Source: Gracilaria gracilis (taxonomy: Eukaryota; Rhodophyta; Florideophyceae; Gracilariales; Gracilariaceae). From it: a DNA stretch of 64,000 nucleotides. Numbering within the stretch: the stretch's first letter is position 1; every line of letters begins with the position of its first letter. Shown piece after piece: positions 26,750 through 38,248 of this stretch. Position numbers and translations under genes: made by a program. The stretch lies in NCBI GenBank assembly GCA_030374805.1, contig JARGSG010000195.1:744001-808000 (forward strand), read 5' to 3'. The notes under the pieces are model-generated. The model was not told where the DNA came from and ran no database searches. It worked only from the letters and a program-made list of their open reading frames with translations.

Positions 26750-28436
26750 TCAACCCACTTGGGCTTTGTCCAGCGTAGCCGGTATCGGTGTCCGTGTGCG
26801 ACGGTGGTACTGCAAGACCTTCGAGCGAGGCAAATGCTCAATAGGCTCGTGCGTATCCTCTGAAGAGGCATAGCCGTACCAACGGACTCGATACAGTAGT
26901 TCCCCGTCAGGGGCGTAGCCGTGACTTACCAGACGGTCGATAACATATTCCTCATCGAGGACCTTCCGCTCTGTGTGCGGCTTGGTCGAGGAATCCTCTT
27001 TCGAGGCGTCATCGCTCCTGTTCCCGTCGTGGGCATCGTCAAATGTAGGCGGCTTCCGTCCTGACGGCAACACATCCTGTACACCAGGCAAAGGCGACGT
27101 TGACCATGGTGTTTTCCTGACTGTCAGGCTTCCAGTTTCCTGGTTCTTCTTCCCATGCTGCTGGGCTGTGAACGGACTTCGTTCTTTTCGCATGGCGAGC
27201 TTCCGGCGTTCCGGCATAATCTCCCGTTGCGACGGTGAACGGTCCGCAAAGCGGTGCGCCAGCGAGTGGTGCTGCAGCACGTGCCGTGGCGGCGGTTTGC
27301 CGCGCGCTGCGGTTGCTGAGCTGTGCGCCGTTGCACGGCTGGCGTTTGCCGATTCAAATTCGGAATTTTTCGACGTTCCGTTTCTCGGCACTGTCAGCCT
27401 AGCAGGCGGCACTCGGCTTGCGACAGGCACGTGTCGTACGCGTGCGCTGTCATCCTCCACAGGAGGCGGTTCGCCCACGGAGCTTGACACTCTGAGTGGT
27501 GCGTGCGCGTCTGCAGTACTCGACTGTTTTCCACTTACTGTGGCTTCACGGATTGCCGAAGCGGCGTTTGTTTCCGTACTTTTCCCGGCTTCATCCCTTG
27601 ATGCTTCGCTAAAATCTCCCGAAGTCGGGTCTGCCGTAACAGTACGGTCTTCACTAACTAACTTCTCTCCTTCCGGACTTCCGGCCTTGCGATTCACCAC
27701 GGTGGTGCTTTCCAACTCAGGCTTCCGTGGTAACGGCGCGTCGTTCTCTTCCGGTCTTCCGGCTTCGATCGTCACCGGAGCGGCGTCCTTCTCCGAAGGC
27801 CTCAGCGAATCTGTGCGACTCTTCCGGCTTTCCGGCAGCATGTCACGTACCATATCGGTTCTGTGCTCCCGTTCTCGGGCCTGCGAACGTAACTCCTCCT
27901 CTTGAGGCTTGCGCGGTAACCTGCGCGTCGTCCTCTTTCTTCCGGATCTCCGGCTGCGTGTCACGCGTCCGCGTGCGACTGCGTGCGGCAGAGGCCTGCG
28001 AAGGCGACTCCGTTTCCGACGGCGACAACGGCAAGGAACGATCTGCCGCCTCTCCCTCCTCAGTTGGAGCGTCGGGGGTGGTGGTCAGTATCCCCGGAGG
28101 GGGCCAATATCCGCGTGTGCACATGAGCGGCAGTTGCGACTGGTGCGTCTACTTCCGGCTTAGCTGGCAAATCAGCGAGACCGCGTTCCGGATGCGGCAA
28201 CAAAGACAGTTGAGTGCGAGTTCCCGCTTCGGCGGCAGTTTCCGTCTCGACGGCTGTTTCCATTGTAGGTGCGGTAGTAGCCGACGATGGCGGTTGCGAT
28301 TCCTGTGAAACAGGCTTTGGCGCAGGCGTTACGCGATCTCGCGAATAACGCTCGTGCGCACCCTTGACATCAAGGACTACCGTAGTGTCGGTCGTTAGCA
28401 ATTACCTTGTAAGGTCCATCCGCAATCGGCGAGAGC
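26750..28436 (-). pseudogene. E1 integrase C-terminal tail with chromodomain
   Basis: The last 404-codon frame ends with a chromodomain-like motif near its C-terminus (EEYVIDRLVSHGY...LLYRVRWYGYASSEDTHEPIEHL), which in chromoviruses guides integration to modified chromatin. Before it lies a long Ser/Glu/Pro/Arg-rich linker. Upstream, at about 28320-28436, a GPYKV motif typical of the integrase C-terminus appears in another frame, so at least two frame changes separate the parts. It belongs to the pol polyprotein. Confidence 0.8.
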
Positions 28437-31400
28437 TTATGCCGTTTCTCTTTCTCCGGATTTATAGTACTCTTTCCTTAAAAAGGCATACTCCCCTTCC
28501 TTGATCTGCGGGGCGTTCTTACGCAGCCTTGCGTCGAAATTCCGCTTGTAGGCGGCCTGTGCTTTCGCAATGTTCTGCCCAACTGTTGGGATAATCTTCT
28601 TTAGCCAGTCCTTCCAGGCGTCCCTGTGTAGACGGGGCGAGGGGAACTTATCCAACGTTGGCTGTGGCTCGATAGCCACCGAAGGTGGAACGCGTGATAG
28701 CACAAGCTCGAACGGCGAGATCTGCGTAGTACGATGAACCTGCGTGTTGTAGGCATATGTCACCGCATCGGTGTACTGATCCCATTCCGACGGATGCTCG
28801 GCAACAAAACGTCCGCAATGCATTGAGCATAGTGCGGTTAAATCGCTCAACCTGCCCATTACTCTGGGGATGATAGGTAGTCGTGAACCAGTTTTGTATC
28901 CGCAAGATGCGGCAGACGTCCTGAAAGAACTTAGCCGTAAACTGCGGTCCATTATCCGATAGTAGGTCAATCGGCGGTCCGTAGACAAAAACCCAGTTAG
29001 TAACGAAAGCTTGGGCGACCGCACTGGCGGTAACCTTCTTTAAAGGCACAGTCCGCACCAGCTTCGAAAAGCGGTCGGTGATAACGAGCAAAAACCGGTT
29101 TCCCCGGCGGGTGCGAATGAACTCGCCGAGCAAGTCAATTGCCACGAACTCGAGTGGGGCCCTAGCAGGGAAGAGTACCAACTTCTTGGAATACTTCCGC
29201 AATTTGACGCGGTTCTTCGCACAGTCCGAACATCCACGGACAGTGGCGTACGCGTCGAAAGCCATCGCTGGCCAGTAAAAGTCCTTCCGTAAGGTGTAGT
29301 ACAACTTCCTGCCACCAGGGTGGGCTGACAACTTCGCATAATGCGACAAATGCAGTACTCGTGACTGAAGAGTGTGCGGAACCACAATCTGTGGCCTGTT
29401 TCCGACAGTTCGGATTAGAAATCCTTGGTCGTTCTCGACGAAAGGCAACTGAGCTCCACCGTTTAAACGGCTGCGAATCTCCGTACAAAAACGGTCAGTG
29501 TGTTGCTCCCTGATGAGCTCTTCCGGAGTAATCGGTACAAAAGAGCCCGGTTCGGGTTGCGCGCCTGACACGGCTAACACAGCATCATAGATGTCCCATC
29601 CTTCCGATCCTTCATCGGCATCGTTCGAGCCATCTTCCGCGAGGAAGCACGGTATCTCCAGATCATCAACTGGCGCAGCTTCGGCCTCTGTCTCTAAGCG
29701 GGACAGTGCGTCAGCCTGAGTGTTCAGGAGTCCTTTCTTGTAGCGGATTTCAAAGTCGAATTCCGACAAGCGAAGTCTCCACCGCATCAAGCGGCCAGAT
29801 GGCTCTGCAATAGAGAGTAGCCAGCGCAAGGCCGAATGATCGGTATGAACCACGAAGTGATTCCCCATAAGATAGGGCCGCAGTGTCTGTAATGCCCAGA
29901 CGACTGCCAAGCACTCCTTCTCGGATACCGAGTAATTCCTCTCGTGAACGTTGAGGCTTCGTGACCAATAACCAATTGGCAATCGCTCGCCATCTTCGGT
30001 GGTCTGGAACAGTGCGCAACCAACCTGGTAGTCGCTAGCATCCGTATCGACGGCGTACGGTAAACCAGCCCTAGGCAGGGATAAAACAGGTGGCGATGTC
30101 ACCGCGTCAACCAGAGACGAAAAAGCCGCAGCTTTGCGGTCGTCGAACGCTTCCAGTTGTACTGGCTGTCCCTTGCGGAGAAGCTCGTTCAGAGGTGAAG
30201 CAATATCCGCAAAGTTCGGGATGAAGCGGCGATAGACGTTGCACAAGCCGAGAAAAGATCGGAGTTCAGTCTGCGTCCTCGGATGCTTAGCCTCTTTGAG
30301 GGATTTCACACGTACTTCGTCTATCGACAGCCGTCCTGGACGGATGACATGGCCGAGATACCTGACGGTTTCGGTAAAGAACTCACACTTCTTGAGATTA
30401 AGCGTAATGCCTGCATCGCGTAGGACTCGCATCACATCCCGTACGTGGGCCAAGTGCTCATCCAGGTTGCTGGAGTAGACAATGATGTCATCCAGGTAAA
30501 CCAGGCAAGTCTTCCACTTGAAGCGGGCTAGCAAGATATCCACAGCTCTCTGAAATGTGGCTGGCGCGTTCGTTAACCCAAAGGGCATCCGATTGAATCG
30601 GTACAATCCTTCATGGCAGACGAAGGCTGTCTTGTCACGATCTTAAGCCCTCACGGGAACTTGCCAATAACCCCAATTCGCGTCTAGGCTTGTGAACACC
30701 TTCGCGTCGCCCAACGAGTCGATGCATTCATCCATTCGTGGGATAGGATATACATCCTTGACCGTTGCCGCGTTGAGCTTGCGGTAGTCGATGCAAAATC
30801 GCCAAGACCCATCAGCTTTGGGCGCGAGCACTACCGGCGATGCCCATGGTGACTGAGCCGGCTCAATAACTCCAGCACGGAGCATCTTCTCAACTTGAGC
30901 TTTCTCCTCTTGCCGAGCTGTCGGTCCTGCCCTGTAAGGGTGCTGTGAGATGGGCCGAGTATTCGGTAGCAAATCAATCCGATGTTCGGTGATGCCAATC
31001 TTCCCAAGGGAGCCATCCCACATGGGCGTGAACTCTTCGAGCATATGCCGCAGTTTATCGCGGTGAGTCTCTGGGACGTGATCAAGGTCCAGAGACTCAA
31101 GCTCCTTTAAGGCATTCTTCTCATTCACACCTTGTGCTTCTCGTTCATCATCCGATAAAGTCGGCTTCGCGTTATCCGATTCCGACGGTTCAAACTTCCT
31201 ATCCGAATTGGTCGGTTCGAGCTCTCTCCGTTCCGCCTCTCCCTCCTCAGCTTCGAGGATCCCGAGAACTTCGGCAGTAGAAACCTGAGTAGGCACTATA
31301 GCCGCAGGATGCGGAAGCAATGAACCAATAACTTGGCTTCGTACCAACCGTTGGTGATAACGGCTGAAGTTTGCAACCAACACCTGGAAAGGCTTCTCGG

Positions 31401-32202
31401 GCTCAACAAAAACAATCCCATTTGCCAGGGCAAGTTGATGCTTCTCCTGCAACGCAGGCAGCGGTTGTACCGTTTGTAGGCCACACTGTGGTGATGTCAC
31501 AGTGACCCAGGACTGCGACTCAGGCGGGATGCAAATAGACCGAGCCACTCGGAGCTTCGTGGACTTCCGTTCATCGGCGGTGGGCTCCTGCGCAGCAGGT
31601 AATGGAACTTGCTTCTTCAAAGCCCTTCTAAGGGGACGCCGAACGATCGGTACGCTCGTGCCGTCTTCCATTTCGACGGTTCTTGCCCGCGGTCGAATTG
31701 ATTCGACGAAGCGGTCGCAGAAGTCACATCCCAATATAACGGGCGCTGCTAACTGCTTGCAAACCAAGAAATCGAGCTTCACCACGTAGCGGCCGAGCCT
31801 GACGAGCAGGTCGATGACTCCCACTGTCGAAAGTGGCCTGTTGTTCGCATCCGCAATATCAACGAGCGGCGTAGCACGAATACGAGACCGCAGATGCGGC
31901 GGAATGAGCGATTGAACCAAAAAGTTTGGACCAGCGCCTGTATCCAGCACAGACAACTGCCAAACCATATATTGGTCGGATACACCAAGGTCGGCGTAAA
32001 CTTTGTAGTTTCGTTTCGCCATGACCAGGACTCTATCCGGGAACCGGCTGTTCTTTGACCGTATCCACGGACGACGCAAGACACCAAGGTGCTCAGAGTC
32101 CACGTCTGTTGTGGCCATTTTCCTCGAAAGGATAGTGACCTGGGAGCGAGGCTTCTCAGCCCCAGGCGTACTTTGACCCCGTCGCAGGGGACGCCTCTCC
32201 AT
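28437..32202 (-). pseudogene. E1 pol: protease, reverse transcriptase, RNase H, integrase
   Basis: In order on the minus strand: an aspartic protease (VLDTGAGPN), the RT fingers (WASPVVLAPKADGSWRFCIDYR), an in-frame TAA (30643-30645) just after WQVPVRA, then the RT palm (MPFGLTNAPATFQR, LVYLDDIIVYS), RNase H (VDTDASDYQVGCALF) and integrase (HPGGRKLYYTLRKDFYWP zinc-binding region, then FVAIDLLG, LLSDNGPQF and the YHPQSNGQVERFNRT Glu motif). Near 28800 the frame shifts and the integrase continues as VTYAYNTQVHRTTQ. Apart from one stop and one shift the frame is whole. Confidence 0.93.
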
Positions 32203-32276
32203 TGCTGGAGGCTCCCGTGCTCAGTTTTTCTGAGCTTCGCCGCCAGTCTGCGGAGGTTGCGATTCCGCAGGAGCGG

Positions 32277-34390
32277 CTACGTTTCCACCATGAGGTGGCT
32301 CCGTTCCCTGTTTCTCAGACTGAGTTTCCGCCTTCGCACGAAGGTACGATTTGTTGGGAACACCGTTTCCCGTTCAGCGGGCGTCAACAACTCATACTGA
32401 GGTATGATTTTCGTCATATCCCGGATGGGCATTAGACAATTCGGAGCGATGTGTCCATCGCCTGTAACAGGTGTGGCAAATAAGGTGCCGGGGACCCCGG
32501 AGGTTCCGGATTCGGCTGTCGGCGCATCCTGTCGTGGAGGATAGGGATCCCTCCAACCAGGACGTTGCGTACGATATCCGCCAGAATGCGGCACGTGCAA
32601 TGCCGGGACTTGACGTCCGGCGTACAGAACGGCGTCTGCGTCAGCAGAAGACGGTTCCGTCGTCGACGGCAATTCCGATGTTGGCATAGAACCATCGTCC
32701 TGTAACAGGTGAACGTTGTCGTACCCATCCCTGGGCTGGTCCTCGTGAATGAGGCAAAGAAGAGTCTCTGCCCTCCAAGTGAAGGAGTCGGCGCGTATGC
32801 GTCTTAGTGCCGACACGTGCTCGGAATGCATCTCCCTCAGCTTGGGCAAATTGTACGAGTTCCAGATAGGTAATCCGGCGTTTATCTTCCCGACGACTGG
32901 CAACGAGAGTCCGACATCGATCGGTCTACACGCCATCAACAAACATGGTGCATCGCTCGGCCGCAGAGTACACGTTACCACAGCGGTGAAAGGCCTTAAT
33001 CAGGCGTGTGGAGTAAACAGTTTCCGACTCGTCGGCTTTCTGCTTCGTGTCTCGCAGCGCGAGTATAGCACCCTGTATCGCATTGCCTGTCGCGTAAGAG
33101 CGTAGGAGATATAGTACCGCTTCCGGCCAGCACGTAACTCCTCCTTCGGAGGCTCGAGACGACCCACGAACCGAATTGTATTGGTCTTCGGCTAACCCCG
33201 TTAGAAAATAGGGGCAGCGCGATGTAGGCCTGTGCCCGCGCTCATCCGAAGTACTTTGGCTTCCGCTACGAAGCGGGCAAGAAAGTCCAAGACCAGAATT
33301 GGATCCTCCCCCCGAGAACTTATGGGGCTTGAGTGTAAGCTCCATTTGGCGAAGATGATTTCGCACCTTGCCAGTTCCACGAGGAGTCCCTCCGTGGGCG
33401 TAGTGTCCTCTAGCCGATAAAATCGGTACGATAGTAGCTTCCGATACAGTAAGTTCGTCGGCTTCAGCTCCTTTAATCCAAGGTGTTTCCGTCCCTTTCG
33501 TACGGCCTCGCGCAACGCCATATGTGGCTTCAAGTAGCCCGAGAATGGGAAGCGCGATGACGAGAGCGGTCGTTCTCGCTTGCCGACGAATCGGATGAAG
33601 AACCCCCTTGGTGGGCTTCCTCTTCAGAAGAGGAAGAAGAAGATGAGTCAGACTCCACTTTGACCTTCTTCTTTCGAGCCGGGCGATCCCGGGAGCGGTG
33701 CGAATGCTGAGAATGCTCAGAAGCCGGAACTCCGGGCACAACTGCATCAGCAATGATGGTTTGCTCGACCGTCTCCAGACGGGCCGCCAAGCGGTTTAAG
33801 CGTTCAGCAGCCTGCTCGTGCAGGGCAGCCGACACTTGTCGGTCTTCCATGATCTGGTTGACATCAGACCGTAGAACACGGACGTCGTCCGAAAAATCCC
33901 GAACATGGGCTTCATCAAGCCGTTGCCGGATCTTCGTTATCTCCTGACTCAGGCCAACCTGCGAACTCTGCAGGATTCGCACGTGGGCCTCAACTTCTCG
34001 AGGGTAAACTCGTCGGACTTGGACGACATAGCTTCGCCGCGGTAGCGGATTGTGCCGCAGGCGCGGATTCAGCGGGTCCACGAGTGGTGATGGGGGGCTC
34101 CGTATCAGAACGGGCACCCCGGGAAGCCGGATTCCGGTCGTCATTGCCTGAGACATCCAGGATATCCTTCGGCAACGGAGGCAAACTCTGCGAAAATCCG
34201 GATGCTCCGGGCACAGAAGCAGCCTTAGAGGGGCCACCCTTGCCACGGGGACGACATCGTTATCCGACACAGTCGGCCAATTCACAACCAGAGCGACTTC
34301 CGAAAACGGTACAATAAAGGAAACGTTGAAACGGGCACTCCACAACGATTGGGCTCCAAACAACAGAGCCGAACTCCAACGAATGTTGGC
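32277..34390 (-). pseudogene. E1 gag (frameshifted)
   Basis: Gag-like sequence spread over at least four frames. It has a coiled-coil stretch (IRQRLDEAHVRDFSDDVRVLR, about 33850-33950), a Ser-rich acidic/basic region (about 33550-33680), a capsid-like part (about 32950-33450, with YFLTGLAEDQYNSVRG and ETVYSTRLIKAFH) and a split CCHC zinc knuckle near 32440-32490 (CHTC in one frame, GHIAPNC in the next). The start codon cannot be placed. Shifts often fall in short base runs. Confidence 0.75.
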
Positions 34391-34407
34391 AAACAAAGCC
34401 GATTCTA

Positions 34408-34420
34408 GGTCGGGAGACCA
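34408..34420 (-). other. E1 primer-binding site
   Basis: On the element strand TGGTCTCCCGACC starts three bases inside the 5' LTR. It is the expected complement of a tRNA 3' end (CCA plus acceptor stem). E2 has the same first 12 bases (53431-53442), so both use the same primer; I cannot name the tRNA. Confidence 0.85.
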
Positions 34421-34423
34421 GTT

Positions 34424-35293
34424 TGTGGTGCAAAGCCCTCGACGGGGAAACAACAAGCCGCGTCGGCGGACGAGCACCTCAGGGTGTTCAGGCCCTGCTC
34501 CCTGTGAAGGGCAGTCGAGGCGGCAGAACCCTCCGATAGGGCCAACACGAGCCGGGTGTAAGTCCGGGTGGCCCCGATCTGGGCGTGCAGTCGGAGGTGG
34601 AGGGGTGAAGAATCAGCTTTAGAAACCGACACTGTCGGACGAACCAATACGTATGGCAGTATCCAACCCAACGGAATGGGCAACGAGGGATCAACAAATG
34701 AGCCGCGCAGCGGAGCACTGACTCACGAGAGTGGGGCGGCAAGCCCAATACCAAAAGGGACAACCTGTATAACAGGGCGAAGCAGCAAGAGCCGTATGAC
34801 GGAAGATGCACCAATGGTGACGGAAAAAACAATAAAGAAAATAGCCGTAACGACGGTCCAGAACTCCTCGATGGTAGAGGCGGTTGACAAGTCCGGATAT
34901 GCGGGCGACTTTCCCAAGAAGTGGGGCTAGAGTCGGGCGCAAGCTGCGACAAGTCAGAGCCAAAGTCCTCCTTGAGGTTTACCTTCCGTACAGTGGCGGC
35001 AAGTGCCGCCACTTATATACGGCACTTGAAAATATCAAGTAAAATATCTAAGTAACCGGCACTGCCGGCCATGACACTACACGTGGACTACCCGTGAGGG
35101 ATTGCCACGGCGCACCCGACATCGGGCCATTGCAGACACACGTGTCTACAATTACTACCCTTCCTAGGCGCACCCCATAATGGGCATAATAAACTAATAA
35201 CTAGTCATATCTAGCGGTGGCGAGACCGGAAACGGATCAAACTCTTATGAAGAGCTGTAACGCGCATCCCCTGTAAAGGGCCATTGCACTACA
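34424..35293 (-). repeat. E1 5' LTR (right copy, 870 bp)
   Basis: Partner of 23687-24547, starting TGT and ending ACA on each strand. It should carry the element's promoter. No TATA box is obvious to me. Confidence 0.95.
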
Positions 35294-35755
35294 TCTCTAG
35301 CCTACGAAATGTCTCCACTCGCCCGGTTGCTTTATGCGGGAATGCTTCTACTTGGCTACTTTATTGTCGGCGATAACGCGTATTTGCTCTCAAATTCTTT
35401 ACTGGTACCGTTTGCCGGGAAAAACCTATCAACTTCTAAGAGTGCTACTAACTTTTTCCTATCATCTATGCGAATACACGTCGAGCAGGCTTTCGGAATC
35501 TTGAAGCGAAGATGGCGTGTTTTCTACAATGGAGAACTGAATTATGGCGTTGAGGATTGTGTTCCTATCATAGCCGTGGGTATGATACTTCATAATTTTT
35601 GTATTAACTGTGAAGGAATACCGGAGTATATCTACGAGGAGGAAGAGCTCGCGCAGATCAGGAGTGAATCGAAGGATTGGCATTTGCGAGTGAAGGGAAA
35701 AATCTGGTGCTTTCTACAAGAGCCACGTAGGTTTGGACAGGGAGTTCATTCGTAG
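35294..35755 (+). pseudogene. PIF/Harbinger transposase, 3' part
   Basis: Begins with the second copy of the target duplication (35294-35298) and continues the transposase frame. It holds the second catalytic Asp (YFIVGDNAYLLSNS) and the catalytic Glu (IHVEQAFGILKRRWRV), followed by the usual LHNFCI motif. So E1 sits between the first and second residues of the DDE triad. The stop is at 35753-35755. Confidence 0.88.
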
Positions 35756-36150
35756 TTTGCTCCATGACATAGCAACGGAAAAAAGGACTGTTACGTCCTA
35801 CCTCTAATTTGTGGACGGCTCTTGACACGTGAAGGGAGGAAATCTGGGAGAGAGGGGGATGTGTCAAAAGATGACTTTGACGCAACGAATTTTGTTTCAG
35901 AGCGAAGGGCATGCGCCTTGCAAGGATGTTGATTTGATAAGTTCACAGGACAAGAAAGAGGGTTTTCTTTGTTTATGTACAAGCCAAAACAGTGGGGTGG
36001 AGGCGAAAAAAGCGTGTGTAGCGAAGAGTTTTACATGTGATGCAGTTGAGTCCTTTGCGGGAAATGTCGGAAGCTGAAGAACCAAGCTCTGCGAATGGAG
36101 TCTGTCAGTGCGAAGGACGTTGATGTTTCAAGCAATCCGATTGAATCTTT
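35756..36150. other. Right flank of the Harbinger element
   Basis: About 400 bases without a supported gene. The element's right end should lie here, but I found no terminal repeat matching the left flank. Confidence 0.4.
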
Positions 36151-36730
36151 TTAAAGTTCGAAGTCAGCAGAGCAAAACAGATCGAAGAAGAGTCCAAGGA
36201 TGACCGACAAGAACGCGCGTCCACCGTCCATCATCTTCTCTATCAGCACCCCCACACCTACCACCTTGGCATGCGCCATCTTCGCCCAGCTTGAACAGCG
36301 CCTCGGCCGTAGACCCACCTGCCAGAAATTCATCGATAATCAGTACTCGGTCACCCGCCTCCAGGTACTCACATGACACAATCAATTCCGTTTACTGGTG
36401 CCCTTTGTAGCCGAACGGTACGTCGTCTGATACGAGTCGCTTTTAGTGATCGGTCGGCTCTTTCTCGCAAACACCAACGGTATACCAAGCTGCCTCGCCG
36501 TTGGCAACCCTGCAATCAACCACGTGGATTCCACCGTCAGAATTTTGTTGGGCATCGTATGCTTCAATCTCTCCGCCAGTTCCTCACCACACACCTCCAT
36601 AAGCTCCGTATCCACCATGTGATTCAAGAACGAAGACACCCTTGATAATGCCATCAGCCAACATCTTCCCTTCTCTCAATATTCGGCTCCTTGAGCATAG
36701 TGGCGCCCACCAGCGGCTTGGCTTCATTGT
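36151..36730 (-). pseudogene. Xanthine phosphoribosyltransferase-like gene, frameshifted
   Basis: Minus-strand pieces match the Xpt family in order: SSFLNHMVDTELMEVCGEEL, PNKILTVEST, LGIPLVFARKSRPIT, then in a second frame the PRPP-binding loop YLEAGDRVLIIDEFLAGGST, then in a third VGVGVLIEKMMDGGRAF. The enzyme joins xanthine (or a related purine) to PRPP in purine salvage. At least two frame changes fall at about 36375-36390 and 36255-36275. The substrate-contact part of the family's IEA/ESSG motif is altered (ESTWLIAG). It is either a decayed gene or one damaged by sequencing errors; a normal protein would be about 190 residues. Confidence 0.7.
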
Positions 36731-36739
36731 CAGCGTCAG

Positions 36740-37832
36740 CCGCCGCCCTCAAACGACCTCAACTGCGACGGCGCGTCGAACATGAGCTTGAGTCGACGCG
36801 ACAGCTGCAATGAACAACTCATCCAATGCAGAAGCAATGGCAATGGTCACATGGTGAGCCCCGGCAAACGCAATGGCAATACTGGCTTTTGCGCTGCGTC
36901 ACAATGTGCATCTCGCCGTCGAAATTTGCCACAGCGCTTCTGAAGTTGACCATGCGATTCTGGTCGGAGATGGGACGCACGCGCTCAATCATGGCGTTTG
37001 GCCTCGTTCGCAACGTCGCGCGTATGATAGCCCTGCTGCATGGCCTTGTTGATATTGGCAGTGGACTGGGGCGCATCAATGGTTATGTCATGAAACTCGG
37101 CAATGGCCGGCAGCCCCGTGGCGTCGTACACGGCCTTTGCCTTGACGAACGCAATCTCGTCAATGGTGGCGCTCTGAAGCGCGCGTGGTCGCAGCTCTTC
37201 GCCGGGCGCAAAGTCGGTGAAATTATGCTCGATGAGAACGCCCACGCGCGAGTTACTGGTTTCTTCAGTTCGTTGGCCTTGTGAACATCGACCGCCAGCG
37301 CCCATGCGTCCACAAACTCATCGGCGTCATACGCAGCCAACGCCGACGAGATCAAGCCCGCCTCCTTCTGCTCGCGATACTCGTTGAGGCTCTCCGAGTA
37401 CAGAAAGTCGGTGACACAACTGGGGTCGAAAGGCTTGTGCTCGGCATCGATCTCAGCGTGTTCGTCTCGCTGCGGCTGCAGCGGCGTCGGCGGCTGCGGC
37501 TGCGAGGGCGATAACAGCTGGCCGTCGTCGGCCACGTCGGGCGCCTCGTGCGACTGCGGCTGCGCGCGCATCATGCGCACGCGGTACGGCGCGCGCGGCG
37601 GCGGCGGTGCGCGACGCGCGCAGCGCGCGCGACGCAGCGGAGACGCGCGGCGCGGCGCGCTCGCGCTCGTGGACACGAAGGCCATTGGCGACGATTCGGT
37701 GAGCGGCGGTGCGCGCGGGCTGGCGGAGATTGTGCGGCTCGCGCAGTGGCTGCGGCTGGCGCAGTGGCTGGGCTGGCGCTGAAGTACGCAGTCTCGCCGG
37801 GGCCGATGGCATGGCTCCCGCAGACCGAGCAA
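36740..37832 (-). pseudogene. Unrecognised gene, broken into several frames
   Basis: A Pro/Gln/Ala-rich, basic start from 37832 (possibly an organelle transit region) leads into DFLYSESLNEYREQKEAG and DEFVDAWALAVDVHKANE (about 37270-37430). The protein-like sequence then continues in a second frame (VLIEHNFTDFAPGEELRPRA, DATGLPAIAEFHDITID, about 36985-37240) and a third (VNFRSAVANFDGEMHIVTQR, about 36890-36960), ending near 36740 with FAGAHHVTIAIASALDELF. These read as one conserved protein with at least three frame changes. I do not recognise the family. It lies just upstream of the phosphoribosyltransferase remnant and may be part of the same damaged locus. Confidence 0.45.
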
Positions 37833-38248
37833 CAGAGAAAGGATGGCGGGAAGTAGTACCGTTGTACCTGCAATGCATCACTGTTTCGTGATCCCTGGCG
37901 GGCATGACCGCTACAGGATGCACAGCACCCAATGCGGGATCTTGTACAACGGTACAAGTACCAACGGTACCAACGGTACACGTAGAGCACACGTAGGTAC
38001 AAGGGTACAAAAGGAGAATTCTTTATTTTCTAAAAATTGAAATGTTTCCCAGCTCGCTGCTTAAACTTTAGTCTGTTTGCTCACAGGTTCCCCAGCCATG
38101 GAAGTGCTTTCCATCCATCGCCTTGTGTCTTGGAGAGCCATCTAATCTCTCGAGATAATGGGAAACCGAAGTTTCATCACGGCCGCTAAGCGTACGTTTC
38201 ATGTGTCTAGCACCCCACAGCTCCGCGGCTCTGATCACCCGAGGGTAA
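37833..38248. other. Spacer with repeated GGTAC motifs
   Basis: Between the divergent unknown gene and the biotin ligase. Many GGTAC, GTACC or TACAAGGGTAC copies cluster at 37930-38010. These may be promoter elements for either gene or slippage products. No gene seen. Confidence 0.5.

Larger units (their letters stand above)
23687..35293 (-). mobile_element. Ty3/gypsy LTR retrotransposon E1, inserted in a Harbinger transposase
   Basis: The element is 11607 bp, reading on the minus strand: 5' LTR (34424-35293), PBS, gag, protease-RT-RNase H-integrase, integrase tail with chromodomain, then an oppositely oriented ORF (24600-26423), a purine-rich tract and the 3' LTR (23687-24547). LTRs start TG and end CA on the element strand. 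The LTR pair shows one substitution and nine single-base length differences, so insertion is recent. Gag and pol carry frameshifts and one in-frame stop, so this copy is not autonomous as read. The sequence carries many CCG..CGG short palindromes. Confidence 0.95.
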
